A DNA stretch of 9,174 nt from Planctomycetota bacterium (GCA_022447405.1 JAKVCE010000066.1:1-9174); one strand, 5' to 3'; counted from the first letter of the stretch, positions 1-7,023 are shown. Made by a program: numbers and translations. The notes: generated from the sequence alone by a model not told the origin.

Positions 1-383
1 GCCCGCTCGCGCGCCTCAAGGGAGGCCTCAAGGCTCGCTGCGAGGGCGAGCTCATCCAGCTCCTCACCGTCGACGCGCACGCGCTCAGTGACGCGCTCGA
101 CGTGCGGTGAGGCGTAGCAGCCGCAGCGGACCCCCGCCGCGCTGAGCGCAGCCGCCACGATCGAAGAGACGGAGCCCTTCCCCTTCGTCCCTGCGACGTG
201 CACGAAGCGGAGCCCGCTCTGCGGATCCCCCAGCCTCTTGAGCAAGTCCCGCACCGGCGCGAGGCTCCTGCCCATGTCCTCGGTGCGGTCTCGCCGCTCC
301 CAGTTCACGAGCCGATCCATGGCCTCCATCGCCTCGATGAGCCGCGCCGCGCGCGCGCCCATGATCAAGTCATCGCTCCCCAT
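1..383 (-). CDS. folC: FolC, folylpolyglutamate/dihydrofolate synthase (N-terminal part, C-terminus beyond left edge)
   Basis: The first 127 codons of a Mur-ligase-type ATP-dependent amide ligase that adds glutamate to dihydropteroate and/or tetrahydrofolates in the cytoplasm. The reverse strand reads HVAGTKGKGS at residues 62-71, the P-loop of FolC; most bacterial relatives have Asn where this one has Lys67, and the TKGKGS form is also known from eukaryotic FPGS. It is followed at residues 90-106 by YASPHVERVTERVRVDG, matching the family's SPH...ER(I/V)..(N/D)G segment that contacts the pterin/ADP site. The ATG at 381-383 gives an N-terminus of usual length before the P-loop. An in-frame ATG at 360-362 is an equally possible start, and neither has a convincing Shine-Dalgarno sequence. 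The gene is divergent from the Nudix gene. Family identification is firm; whether one or both activities are present cannot be judged from this fragment. Confidence 0.93.
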   Translation of the reverse strand, partial: MGSDDLIMGARAARLIEAMEAMDRLVNWERRDRTEDMGRSLAPVRDLLKRLGDPQSGLRFVHVAGTKGKGSVSSIVAAALSAAGVRCGCYASPHVERVTERVRVDGEELDELALAASLEASLEARER

Positions 384-583
384 GGGGGGATTATCCCCGG
401 CGCGGAGCGCCTGTGAGGCGCGCTGCGGCCCGGCGAAGCCTGCCCCGACATAAGTCACTGCCAGCGAGCGCCTTGGAGCGATCAGATCCAAACAAGGGGT
501 CCGGTCGACGCATAGATTTCCGCTCTCATTTGCGGCCTCTGCCACAGCTAGAGGCCCTCAAGAGCCGATAGAAGCCTTCGATC
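384..583. promoter_or_regulatory. Divergent intergenic region between folC and the Nudix gene
   Basis: This 200-base gap must carry the promoters of both flanking divergent genes. I see no -35/-10 pair good enough to call. It has two dyads. TTGGA/TCCAA (about 474-492) surrounds the centre of the gap. The other is a perfect 7-base inverted repeat described separately. Next to the folC start lies GGGGATTATCCCC (384-398 area), palindromic apart from its central base, which could be an operator or chance. Confidence 0.4.
534..556 (+). repeat. Perfect 7-bp inverted repeat upstream of the Nudix gene
   Basis: GGCCTCT at 534-540 is mirrored by AGAGGCC at 550-556 with a 9-base loop. It ends 27 bases before the Nudix ATG. 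No T-run follows, so it is not an intrinsic terminator. It could be an operator dyad or an mRNA leader hairpin; in a GC-rich region chance is also possible. Confidence 0.35.
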
Positions 584-994
584 ATGGCAGAACTCATCCA
601 CAGGTTGCGCGTGTTCCCCTACGCGCTCGAGCGCCGAGAGCCCTCGTACCTCCTGCTCATGCGTGAGCAGGGGATCGAGAGCTGCTGGGGGCCGCTGCAG
701 GGTGAGATCGGTCACGGTGAGCAGATGGAGGGCGCGGTCCGGCGCCAGGTCCAGGAGGGGATGGGCCTCGAGGAGCCCCTCGAGCTCGTGGACTTGGAGA
801 TGCCCGCGCGCTGGGTCCTAGGTGATGAAGAGGTCGTCGAGTGGAGCTACGGCTGCAGGATCCCGAGCGAGCTCTACGCCGCCGAAGACCTGCGCCTCCG
901 CTGGGAGCGCTTCATCGACGCCTACCCCAACCTCGAGCTCGAGACAGACCGCGCCGCGATCCTCCGCCTGCACGCTCTCTTGCGAGCTGCCTGA
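584..994 (+). CDS. Nudix-fold protein with a degenerate Nudix box (136 aa)
   Basis: Nudix hydrolases cleave nucleoside diphosphates linked to another moiety, using metal ions held by glutamates of the box G-x5-E-x7-R-E-U-x-E-E-x-G-U. Here the box is recognisable at residues 40-62: Gly40, Glu46, Arg54, Gln55, Val56, Glu58, Gly59, Gly61, Leu62. The spacing is exact, but two metal or catalytic glutamates are replaced (REU is RQV, EE is EG). Length and outline resemble small NudB-type enzymes: a beta strand near LLLMR at 23-27, a Trp before the box at 35, and a C-terminal DRAAILRL helix comparable to the NRQAIEQF helix of NudB. NudB removes pyrophosphate from dihydroneopterin triphosphate in folate synthesis, and folC lies divergently next door; that functional link is inference. 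Start is the ATG at 584, without a clear Shine-Dalgarno sequence. It may share a transcript with the decarboxylase gene 81 bases downstream. Activity is uncertain because of the missing glutamates. Confidence 0.75.
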   Translation: MAELIHRLRVFPYALERREPSYLLLMREQGIESCWGPLQGEIGHGEQMEGAVRRQVQEGMGLEEPLELVDLEMPARWVLGDEEVVEWSYGCRIPSELYAAEDLRLRWERFIDAYPNLELETDRAAILRLHALLRAA

Positions 995-1075
995 GCGCGC
1001 GCGTGTTCTGGGTGACAGCTTCCGCGCGCAGCGACATACTGCTCGCCCTGCGGAGCATCCCTCCGCGCCCTCGCC

Positions 1076-2884
1076 GTGACCCCGCGCAATCCCCCTCGTG
1101 ACCTCCGTGACTTCCTCTCCATCCTTCGGGAAGAGGGAGAGCTCGTCGAGGTCGACGCAGAGGTCTCCTCTGACTTAGAGGCCGCAGAGATCCACCGACG
1201 CGTGATCGCGGCGGGCGGACCCGCGCTCCTCTTCAACCGCGTCAGCGCGAGCCCCTTCCGCCTGACCACGAACCTCTTCGGCAGCGCGCGGCGAGTCGAC
1301 CTCGCTTTTGGCGGCGAGGCCAGCGAGTACGTCGCGAGGCTCGCCCGCGCCCCGCACGAGCTCGTCCCACCCAAGCTCGGAGACTTGTGGAAGAACCGCG
1401 ACCTCTTGAAGGCCGTCATGAACGCCGGGACGAAGCGGATCCGCAGCGCGCCGGTCACCGAGGTGGTGAACCGCACCCCCGACCTGACCGAGCTCCCCGC
1501 GCTGCGCACCTGGAAGCGAGACGGCGGGGCCTTCATCACGCTCCCGCTCGTCGAGACCCGACACCCCGTGACAGGGATCTCAAACCTCGGGATGTATCGC
1601 TCACAGATCTACGACGCGAACACCTGCGGCCTGCACATTCAGATCCAGCGCGGCGGCGAGGGACACCTGGCCGTGGCAGAGGCGCGCGGTGAAGCGCTCC
1701 CTGTCAGGCTCCACGTCGGCGGCCCCCCCGCGCTGATCCTGTCGGCGATCGCTCCCCTGCCAGAGGACGTCCCCGAGCTGCTCCTCGCTGGCTTCCTCCA
1801 GGGCCACAAGCTCGAGACCTGCGCCAACCCCCTCGGCGGACACGACCTCCTCGCCCGCGCCGAGTTCGCGCTCGTCGGCGAAGCGCCCGCAGGTGAGCGG
1901 CGCGAGGAGGGCCCGTTCGGCGACCACTACGGCTACTACTCCGAGACTCACCCCTTCCCTCTCATGCGCTGCAAAGCGCTCTGCCATCGAAAGGACGCGA
2001 TCTTCCCTGCCACGGTCGTCGGCAAGCCGAGGCAGGAGGACTTCTTCCTCGGAGACTACCTGCAGGCGCTCCTCTCTCCGCTCTTCCCTGTCGTCATGCC
2101 CGGGGTGCTCGACCTCTGGAGCTACGGAGAGACCGGGTACCACTCGCTCTCCGCCGCGCGGGTAGAGGAGCGGTACAAGCGCGAGGCGATGAAGAGCGCC
2201 TTCAGAATCCTCGGCGAGGGTCAACTCTCCCTCACCAAGTTCCTCATGCTCGTCGACGCTGACGTAGACCTGCACGACTTCCGCGCGCTGCTAACGCACG
2301 TCCTCGAGCGCGCAGACCTGCGCACAGACCTCTTCATCTTCGCGAACCTCTCAATGGACACCCTCGACTACGCAGGGCCCAAGCTGAACGAGGGGAGCAA
2401 GGGCGTCCTCCTCGGGGTCGGTGAGCCGCGACGTAAGCTGCCGGGGGAGTTCACAGGCCCAGCCCCCGGCGGAGCAAAGGATGTCCGCGTCTTCTGCCCC
2501 GGCTGCCTGGTCGTTGAGGGCCCTAGTCACGACGAGGACCCCGACTTCGCCTCTGCGCTCGCAGCAGACCCCGCGTTAGCAGACTGGCCGCTGGTCGTGC
2601 TCTCTGATGACGCGGCGCGCGCGACCCGCAGCGCGACCAACTTCCTCTGGTCCACCTTCACTCGCTTTGACCCCGCCTCTGACATCACAGCCAAAGAGGT
2701 CGAGCTCTACAGCGGGCACGCCTCCTACACGCCGCCGGTGGTGATCGACGCTCGCATGAAGGGGTATCCAGAAGAGCTCTTCTGTGATGACGAGACCTCA
2801 GCCCTCGTCGACAAGCGCTGGTCAGAGTACTTCCCAGCGGGCGGCGTGGAGATGGGCGACTCCAGCCAAGGTCACTTGGCCTGA
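1076..2884 (+). CDS. ubiD: UbiD-family prenylated-FMN-dependent decarboxylase (602 aa)
   Basis: A cytoplasmic decarboxylase of the UbiD/Fdc family, which uses prenyl-FMN (made by a UbiX partner, not in the window) to remove carboxyl groups from aromatic or unsaturated acids. The N-terminus LRDFLSILREEGEL matches UbiD. Key residues by spacing against E. coli UbiD and fungal Fdc1: Asn170 (metal/phosphate) and Arg175 in NLGMYR; Glu263 in ARAEFAL (metal); the pair Glu278 and Asp283 in EGPFGDHYGYY (catalytic acid/base); and GSKGVLLG near 440-447. The position of the metal-ligand His is Gln191. The C-terminal WSTFTRFDPASDI block is also typical. At 602 residues it is about 100 longer than E. coli UbiD, like the long forms found in futalosine-pathway bacteria, so menaquinone synthesis is the likely role. 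The start is a GTG: the frame is closed by TGA at 1013 and no other ATG, GTG or TTG occurs in frame between. No Shine-Dalgarno sequence is seen. The exact substrate is not determinable. Confidence 0.92.
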   Translation: MTPRNPPRDLRDFLSILREEGELVEVDAEVSSDLEAAEIHRRVIAAGGPALLFNRVSASPFRLTTNLFGSARRVDLAFGGEASEYVARLARAPHELVPPKLGDLWKNRDLLKAVMNAGTKRIRSAPVTEVVNRTPDLTELPALRTWKRDGGAFITLPLVETRHPVTGISNLGMYRSQIYDANTCGLHIQIQRGGEGHLAVAEARGEALPVRLHVGGPPALILSAIAPLPEDVPELLLAGFLQGHKLETCANPLGGHDLLARAEFALVGEAPAGERREEGPFGDHYGYYSETHPFPLMRCKALCHRKDAIFPATVVGKPRQEDFFLGDYLQALLSPLFPVVMPGVLDLWSYGETGYHSLSAARVEERYKREAMKSAFRILGEGQLSLTKFLMLVDADVDLHDFRALLTHVLERADLRTDLFIFANLSMDTLDYAGPKLNEGSKGVLLGVGEPRRKLPGEFTGPAPGGAKDVRVFCPGCLVVEGPSHDEDPDFASALAADPALADWPLVVLSDDAARATRSATNFLWSTFTRFDPASDITAKEVELYSGHASYTPPVVIDARMKGYPEELFCDDETSALVDKRWSEYFPAGGVEMGDSSQGHLA

Positions 2885-2887
2885 GCT

Positions 2888-2917
2888 GGGCGCGCGCCTA
2901 ATGAAAGAGGCGCGCCC
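2888..2917. terminator. GC-rich hairpin between convergent genes
   Basis: GCGCGCCT at 2892-2899 pairs with AGGCGCGC at 2908-2915 around the loop AATGAAAG. The outer GGG/CCC bases can add pairs if a GC dinucleotide is bulged. It begins 4 bases after the decarboxylase stop and lies about 40 bases past the stop of the convergent glycosyltransferase gene, a natural place for a shared terminator. Neither strand has a T-run after the stem, so it is not a textbook intrinsic terminator; it may mark 3' ends in a Rho-dependent setting. Confidence 0.5.
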
Positions 2918-2958
2918 CCGGGTAGGTGACGCGCCCCATTTCCTGGAACCAGGCGGCC

Positions 2959-5900
2959 CTAGTACCGCCAGTGGAATGTGCCGCCGCTCAGCCTGGGTCG
3001 TTTGGGACCACCCATCGGAGCGCGATCAAGCAGTGACTTGTAGAACATGTCCGCGCGCGCGTGATCGCCGAACTCGTAGAGAGCGTCAGCGAGCTGGAGT
3101 CTGATCTCGCGGTCTTGCGGGGTGAGCTCGAGCGAGTACTCGAGGAGGTCAACAGCCTCTGAGAGCTGCCCCATGTTCCGGAGGACCGCCGCGAGGCGCG
3201 CGAGCACCTGCGGGTCTTCCACGGTCAGGTCTTGGACTCGCTCATAGAGGGAGAGGACGGTGCGGACCATCTTCGGCGGGACCACGCCTGCGCCAGCGGC
3301 GGAGTCGAGGAAGCCCTGCCAGATCCGTGCGTCGTTCTCGCCTTGGTCGATCAGGTCCTGGAAGACCTCCATCGACGCGAGGTACTCCTTGTTCCACAAG
3401 AGCAGCTCACCACGCTTGACGAGGAGGTCACGTTCGCCGGGGGTCGAGGTGAGCAGCTGCTCGTACTGCCGGATAGCTCTAGCGTAGTCGCCCTTCCAGG
3501 AGAGGATCTCCGCGAGGTTGACCTCCGCTCTGTGCTCATCCGGATAGTCCTCCAAGATGGCGCTGGCCTCTGCCTCGGCGGACGCGAAGTCCTTCATGGC
3601 CGAGAAGATCGAGACGAGCTGATAGCGCCCTTCGAGGTCGAGCTCCACCATGCCGAGCTGCTGCAGGGCCTCGTCGTAGCGACCGAGGCGCGCGAGGACG
3701 CCGGCGTACTCGACGCGGGCCTGCTCGGTGTCGGGGTAGGTGTTGAGGAGCTTGTGGAAGCGGTCCGCACCCTGGGCGAGGCGGCCAGAGTTGACGCTGT
3801 TACGAGCCGCGAGGAGGAGGACCTCCTTGCGCTTGCCCTGGGTCGCGCGGGAGGCGTCGACCATTGAGAGGACCCGCTCAGCTTCGATCTCTGCGTCCAT
3901 GTACTGGCCGTTGAGGCTGAGGGCGTTCATGTAAGCCATGCCCATGTCCGGGTCCTTCAGGTATTGCGTCGCGAGCGTCCGCGTGACCTGAACAAGCTCC
4001 GGGTAGCGCTCAGCGTCCTCGAGGGCCTCCTTGAGGAGCATGAGGCGGCGACGGTCCGGGTCTTCCATGGACATGGTCTCCGCGTAGATCGCGTCGAGGC
4101 CCGGCTTGTCGGAGGTGTGCTGCGCGCCCTCTGCCACCGCGCTCATGAGCACGATGTCGTCCTTGAACACGGCCTTGAACAAGCCGTAGCTGACCGGGGT
4201 GAGGACCAAGGCCGTGAAGACCGCCGCCATCGCAGGGCGGAAGTACGGGACCGGCTGGGTCTCGATCGTGCCGCGGAGGCCGCCGTCGGTGCGCCCTGAA
4301 GGCGTGATCTTGAGCAGCGTCTGGAGGATCGAGCGCCCTTGACCCTTGAAGTGGTCAAAGCGCAGAACGGTCTCGTTCACCGCGAGCGGCCCAGCGGGGC
4401 TCTTGATGCAGCGGATCACCTCGACCTCTGCCTCGACGTCACCGACCGGGGTCGGGATCATCACGTTCAGGTGCTGACCTTCTGCGAAGATGTGCTTCGT
4501 GCGCACGCGGAAGGCCTCGATGGAGAGGTCGTCTGTCACGGCGTGAGCGAACTGTGACCTGCCGGACTGCTCGCCGACGAGCATCGCTACGGGCAGGCGG
4601 TAATCCACCCGGCGGTAGCGGCGACGGAAGCTGACCAGGCCGCGCTTGAAGCGCCGGAAGCGCTCGCTCATCGGACGCGAGACGCGGTCAAACATGAGCG
4701 GGACCGCGTAGTGCATGCAGAGGTTCCTCAGCGCGTCCTTCTCGATGTCGCTCGTGTTCTCAAACTCGAGCCCGTAGCGGATGCACTCGGGGACCTCGTC
4801 GTCATCGTCTGGTCGACGGGACAAGTGACCGAGGAACTTCACCTTCGCGTCAGCTGTGACGCTGCTGCCGTTGGCGAGGACCGTCACCTTGCCGCGCACG
4901 CCGCTCGGGATGGAGTCATAGGCCACGAGACCTGCGCCGTACTCGTTGAGGTCCACGGTGGTCGCGTATCCTTCGATCTCCTCGCCTTCTTCATTCTCGA
5001 ACTTGAAGCGCACCGGGAGGTTGACCTGGTGCCTGTAGGAGTAGCGGTTCGAGGCCGGGCGCATCGCGCGGCGCAGGTACTGCTGAGCGAGGTGTATCTG
5101 TATCAGGACGAGACCTGTGGCCACGCCTAAGCCGAGGTAGTCAACCGCATCCCTGAACACGAGCTGGGAGGTCCAGCCCCATGCGATCGCCAGCAGGCCA
5201 ATTCCGGCGAGGACTAGCTGCGGCATGATGTACGGCATGATGCTGTCAGCCTGGCCGCCTCGCTTCGCCGTAACGACGAACTTCTGGCGGCCCCTGCCGA
5301 ACATCGCGCGCCAAGCGGCCTTCGTCTGGGTCCAGTAGTTGGCCATACCGAAGAGGCCGATCTCCCGGAAGCTCGCGTACCCCTTGCTGACCACCTTGAT
5401 CGTGGCAGCGATCATGAAGAGATAGAGGGCGAGGATCAGACCCAGGTGCCAGGTGAACTCTGTCACGGGTGAGATCCCGCTGAAGAGCATCAAGATGGGG
5501 GTCAGGAACAGAGCCAGGCGGGCAAATCCACCGCCCCAGTGGATGATCGAGGCGAAGTAGGACAGGCGCTGCTTCAGGGTCAGACCGCGGGCGGTCAAGG
5601 GGTTGTCATAGAAGAGGATCGAGAGGTTCCCCTCTGCCCAGCGCAGGCGCTGACTGTGGAAGGTCGTGACGTCTGCCGCGGCCTGACCAGCGATCAGGCG
5701 CTCAGAGATGTAGGACGTCTTCCAACCAGCCATGCTGAGGCGGATGCCCGTGTGCATGTCTTCCGTGATCGTCTCGACGGCGATGTAGCCGACATCCTTC
5801 AAGGCCTCACGGCGGAACATCGCTGCGCTGCCGGCGAAGATGACCGAATCCAAGGCGTTCTTGCCGCTCTGAATGACGTTGTAGAAAAGCTGGCCCTCCT

Positions 5901-6528
5901 CCCAGAAGCGATCCTTCTCCCCATCGAAGGACCCCTGGAAGGTGTCGAAGTTGTAGAAGGCGTGCGGAGTCTGGACCATCGCCAGCTTCTCATCTCGGAA
6001 GTACCCCACCGTACGACGCAAGAAATGAGGCTCCGGCACGTGGTCGGCGTCGAAGATGACGACGAACTCTCCGTCCGTCTGCTCGAGGGCGTGGTTGAGG
6101 TTGCCAGCCTTCGCGTGGAGGTTGTTGTCCCTGGTGATGTAGCGGACGCCGAGGTCGTTCGCGAGCTGTCGTACCTCATCTCGCTTGCCGTCATCCAACA
6201 CATAGGTGTTGTGGGGCAGCTCAAGGTCTGCGCAGGCCTTCAAGGTGCCGCGCAGGAGGTCGACGTCTTCGTTGTACGTAGGGACGAGGACGTCGATGGT
6301 GACGCCCTCAAGGGGCTCGACTTCTTGCGGCTCGGTCGTATCCCAGACTTGGAGGAAATACAGTGCCAGGGAGACACCACCGAAGAGCTCAGCCCCGTAG
6401 AGCAGCAAAGAGACGGTTGTGGCATAGGTCCCCTCAAGGTTGAGGGTGAACAAGGCGCGGTAGACGAGATAGAACCCGACAACGAAGAGGCACGCTGTCA
6501 TTAAAGTTCTGCGGGCTGATGCGCTCAT
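2959..6528 (-). CDS. bcsA: Cellulose-synthase-type glycosyltransferase with tandem PilZ-like domains and a TPR tail (1189 aa)
   Basis: An inner-membrane processive beta-glycan synthase of family GT2. Two membrane helices (about 11-28 and 36-60) lead into the catalytic domain: VLVPTYNE near 80-87, DDG at 112-114, HAKAGNLN at 138-145, DAD at 160-162, TED at 255-257 and the QxxRW motif QRLRW at 293-297. Further helices at about 323-350, 358-380, 430-450 and 460-482 form the channel, and FVVTAK at 417-422 matches the BcsA gating loop FxVTxK. A PilZ domain (about 490-610) has R495xxxR499 and D526xNxxG531. A second PilZ-like domain (about 636-742) has R640xxxR644 and D667xSxxA672. A helix at about 763-787 then crosses the membrane, and TPR repeats fill about 826-1170, predicted periplasmic. 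E. coli BcsA is about 870 residues and has neither the second PilZ nor a TPR tail. The start is the ATG at 6526-6528, with no Shine-Dalgarno sequence; Met10 is an alternative. FAGS at 231-234 replaces the FFCGS of typical BcsA, so the polymer may not be cellulose. Expected input is UDP-sugar, with cyclic-di-GMP as activator; both are inferred. Confidence 0.92.
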   Translation of the reverse strand: MSASARRTLMTACLFVVGFYLVYRALFTLNLEGTYATTVSLLLYGAELFGGVSLALYFLQVWDTTEPQEVEPLEGVTIDVLVPTYNEDVDLLRGTLKACADLELPHNTYVLDDGKRDEVRQLANDLGVRYITRDNNLHAKAGNLNHALEQTDGEFVVIFDADHVPEPHFLRRTVGYFRDEKLAMVQTPHAFYNFDTFQGSFDGEKDRFWEEGQLFYNVIQSGKNALDSVIFAGSAAMFRREALKDVGYIAVETITEDMHTGIRLSMAGWKTSYISERLIAGQAAADVTTFHSQRLRWAEGNLSILFYDNPLTARGLTLKQRLSYFASIIHWGGGFARLALFLTPILMLFSGISPVTEFTWHLGLILALYLFMIAATIKVVSKGYASFREIGLFGMANYWTQTKAAWRAMFGRGRQKFVVTAKRGGQADSIMPYIMPQLVLAGIGLLAIAWGWTSQLVFRDAVDYLGLGVATGLVLIQIHLAQQYLRRAMRPASNRYSYRHQVNLPVRFKFENEEGEEIEGYATTVDLNEYGAGLVAYDSIPSGVRGKVTVLANGSSVTADAKVKFLGHLSRRPDDDDEVPECIRYGLEFENTSDIEKDALRNLCMHYAVPLMFDRVSRPMSERFRRFKRGLVSFRRRYRRVDYRLPVAMLVGEQSGRSQFAHAVTDDLSIEAFRVRTKHIFAEGQHLNVMIPTPVGDVEAEVEVIRCIKSPAGPLAVNETVLRFDHFKGQGRSILQTLLKITPSGRTDGGLRGTIETQPVPYFRPAMAAVFTALVLTPVSYGLFKAVFKDDIVLMSAVAEGAQHTSDKPGLDAIYAETMSMEDPDRRRLMLLKEALEDAERYPELVQVTRTLATQYLKDPDMGMAYMNALSLNGQYMDAEIEAERVLSMVDASRATQGKRKEVLLLAARNSVNSGRLAQGADRFHKLLNTYPDTEQARVEYAGVLARLGRYDEALQQLGMVELDLEGRYQLVSIFSAMKDFASAEAEASAILEDYPDEHRAEVNLAEILSWKGDYARAIRQYEQLLTSTPGERDLLVKRGELLLWNKEYLASMEVFQDLIDQGENDARIWQGFLDSAAGAGVVPPKMVRTVLSLYERVQDLTVEDPQVLARLAAVLRNMGQLSEAVDLLEYSLELTPQDREIRLQLADALYEFGDHARADMFYKSLLDRAPMGGPKRPRLSGGTFHWRY

Positions 6529-6593
6529 GAGTTTGGGGATTAGGGGCCTCAGCGGGCTCGTGGGTCAGGTCCGCCCAGGCCAGCTCAGGGTTC

Positions 6594-6645
6594 CAGGTCC
6601 TGTCGCTTGGGGCGAGACCCCCACGCCGCGCCCAAAGGACACCTG
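6594..6645 (-). other. Possible leader hairpin of the synthase mRNA
   Basis: CAGGTCC at 6594-6600 pairs with GGA (6637-6639) and CCTG (6642-6645) if two bases are bulged. Nested inside, TTGGGGCG at 6607-6614 pairs with CGCCCAA at 6629-6635 with one bulged base. That gives 14 base pairs in a 52-base element, 66 bases upstream of the start codon on the transcribed strand. A second copy of CAGGTCC occurs at 6566-6572. Bulged pairs in GC-rich DNA can arise by chance, so confidence is low. Confidence 0.3.
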
Positions 6646-6846
6646 TATTGGTGGGGTTCTAGGGAATTGTAAGTTCAGTTCTCGGTCCTGGCGGACGCTC
6701 TTCTTAGGAAACTAGATTGTCGGCCAAGGCTCTGAGTTGAACATAATTGACTGTTCTTGTGTGGTTTATTAGGAATTTTGATTCTACCGAACCCCAAGAT
6801 TTAGGCGTAGACTGTGGTCAGTCCAACAAACTTTCATTTCCTTGTA

Positions 6847-7023
6847 GTGCCCCGCGGGCGGTCCCGCTGTGGGGGCTCCAAGGGCGATCAATCCACCCAC
6901 ATCAGGCCCCGGGGCACCCAGCTGTCACATCCACGCCAGCCAGGCCGCCCTTGGATCAGTCCCCTGAGCGGGCTTCGACTTCACGAGGCCTAGCGCAGGG
7001 CTCAGGTCACAGCGGCCGGCTGG
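6847..7023 (+). other. Candidate structured leader RNA upstream of the TPR lipoprotein gene
   Basis: Several complementary arms occur in the 234 bases before the start codon. A long nested hairpin covers 6936-7023. Its base is 12 pairs (6936-6941 and 6943-6948 with 7012-7023, A6942 bulged). Its middle is CCTGAGC/GCTCAGG (6963-6969 with 7000-7006). Its tip is GGCTTCG/CGAGGCC (6971-6977 with 6984-6990, one G-U pair, loop ACTTCA). Upstream, GTGCCCCG (6847-6854) matches CGGGGCAC (6910-6917), and TCCAAGGGCG (6877-6886) perfectly matches CGCCCTTGGA (6946-6955). These two helices interleave, giving a pseudoknot topology, and the second overlaps the base of the long hairpin, so it could be an alternative state. 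It matches no riboswitch family I recognise. Transcription of this strand through the region is assumed, not shown. Confidence 0.38.

Noticed and set aside
922..1539. 205-codon minus-strand frame across the Nudix end and decarboxylase start
   Set aside because: The product is Ser/Arg/Ala-rich without motifs, and it overlaps two real genes in antisense.
5539..6504. 321-codon open frame on the plus strand opposite the synthase gene
   Set aside because: The frame lies wholly antisense to the conserved GT2 catalytic motifs and its translation is low-complexity, rich in Val, Glu and Arg. It is a shadow of GC-rich codon use, as are similar frames at 3232-3867 and 3964-4299.
6660..6760. Possible GEMM-type cyclic-di-GMP riboswitch in the intergenic region
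   Set aside because: Attractive because of the PilZ domains, but I cannot find the conserved GEMM cores or the tetraloop/receptor pattern on either strand.
6737..6775. Sigma-70-like promoter from TTGAAC or TTGACT
   Set aside because: At 17-base spacing the -10 candidates are TGTGGT and TAGGAA, too far from TATAAT to call.
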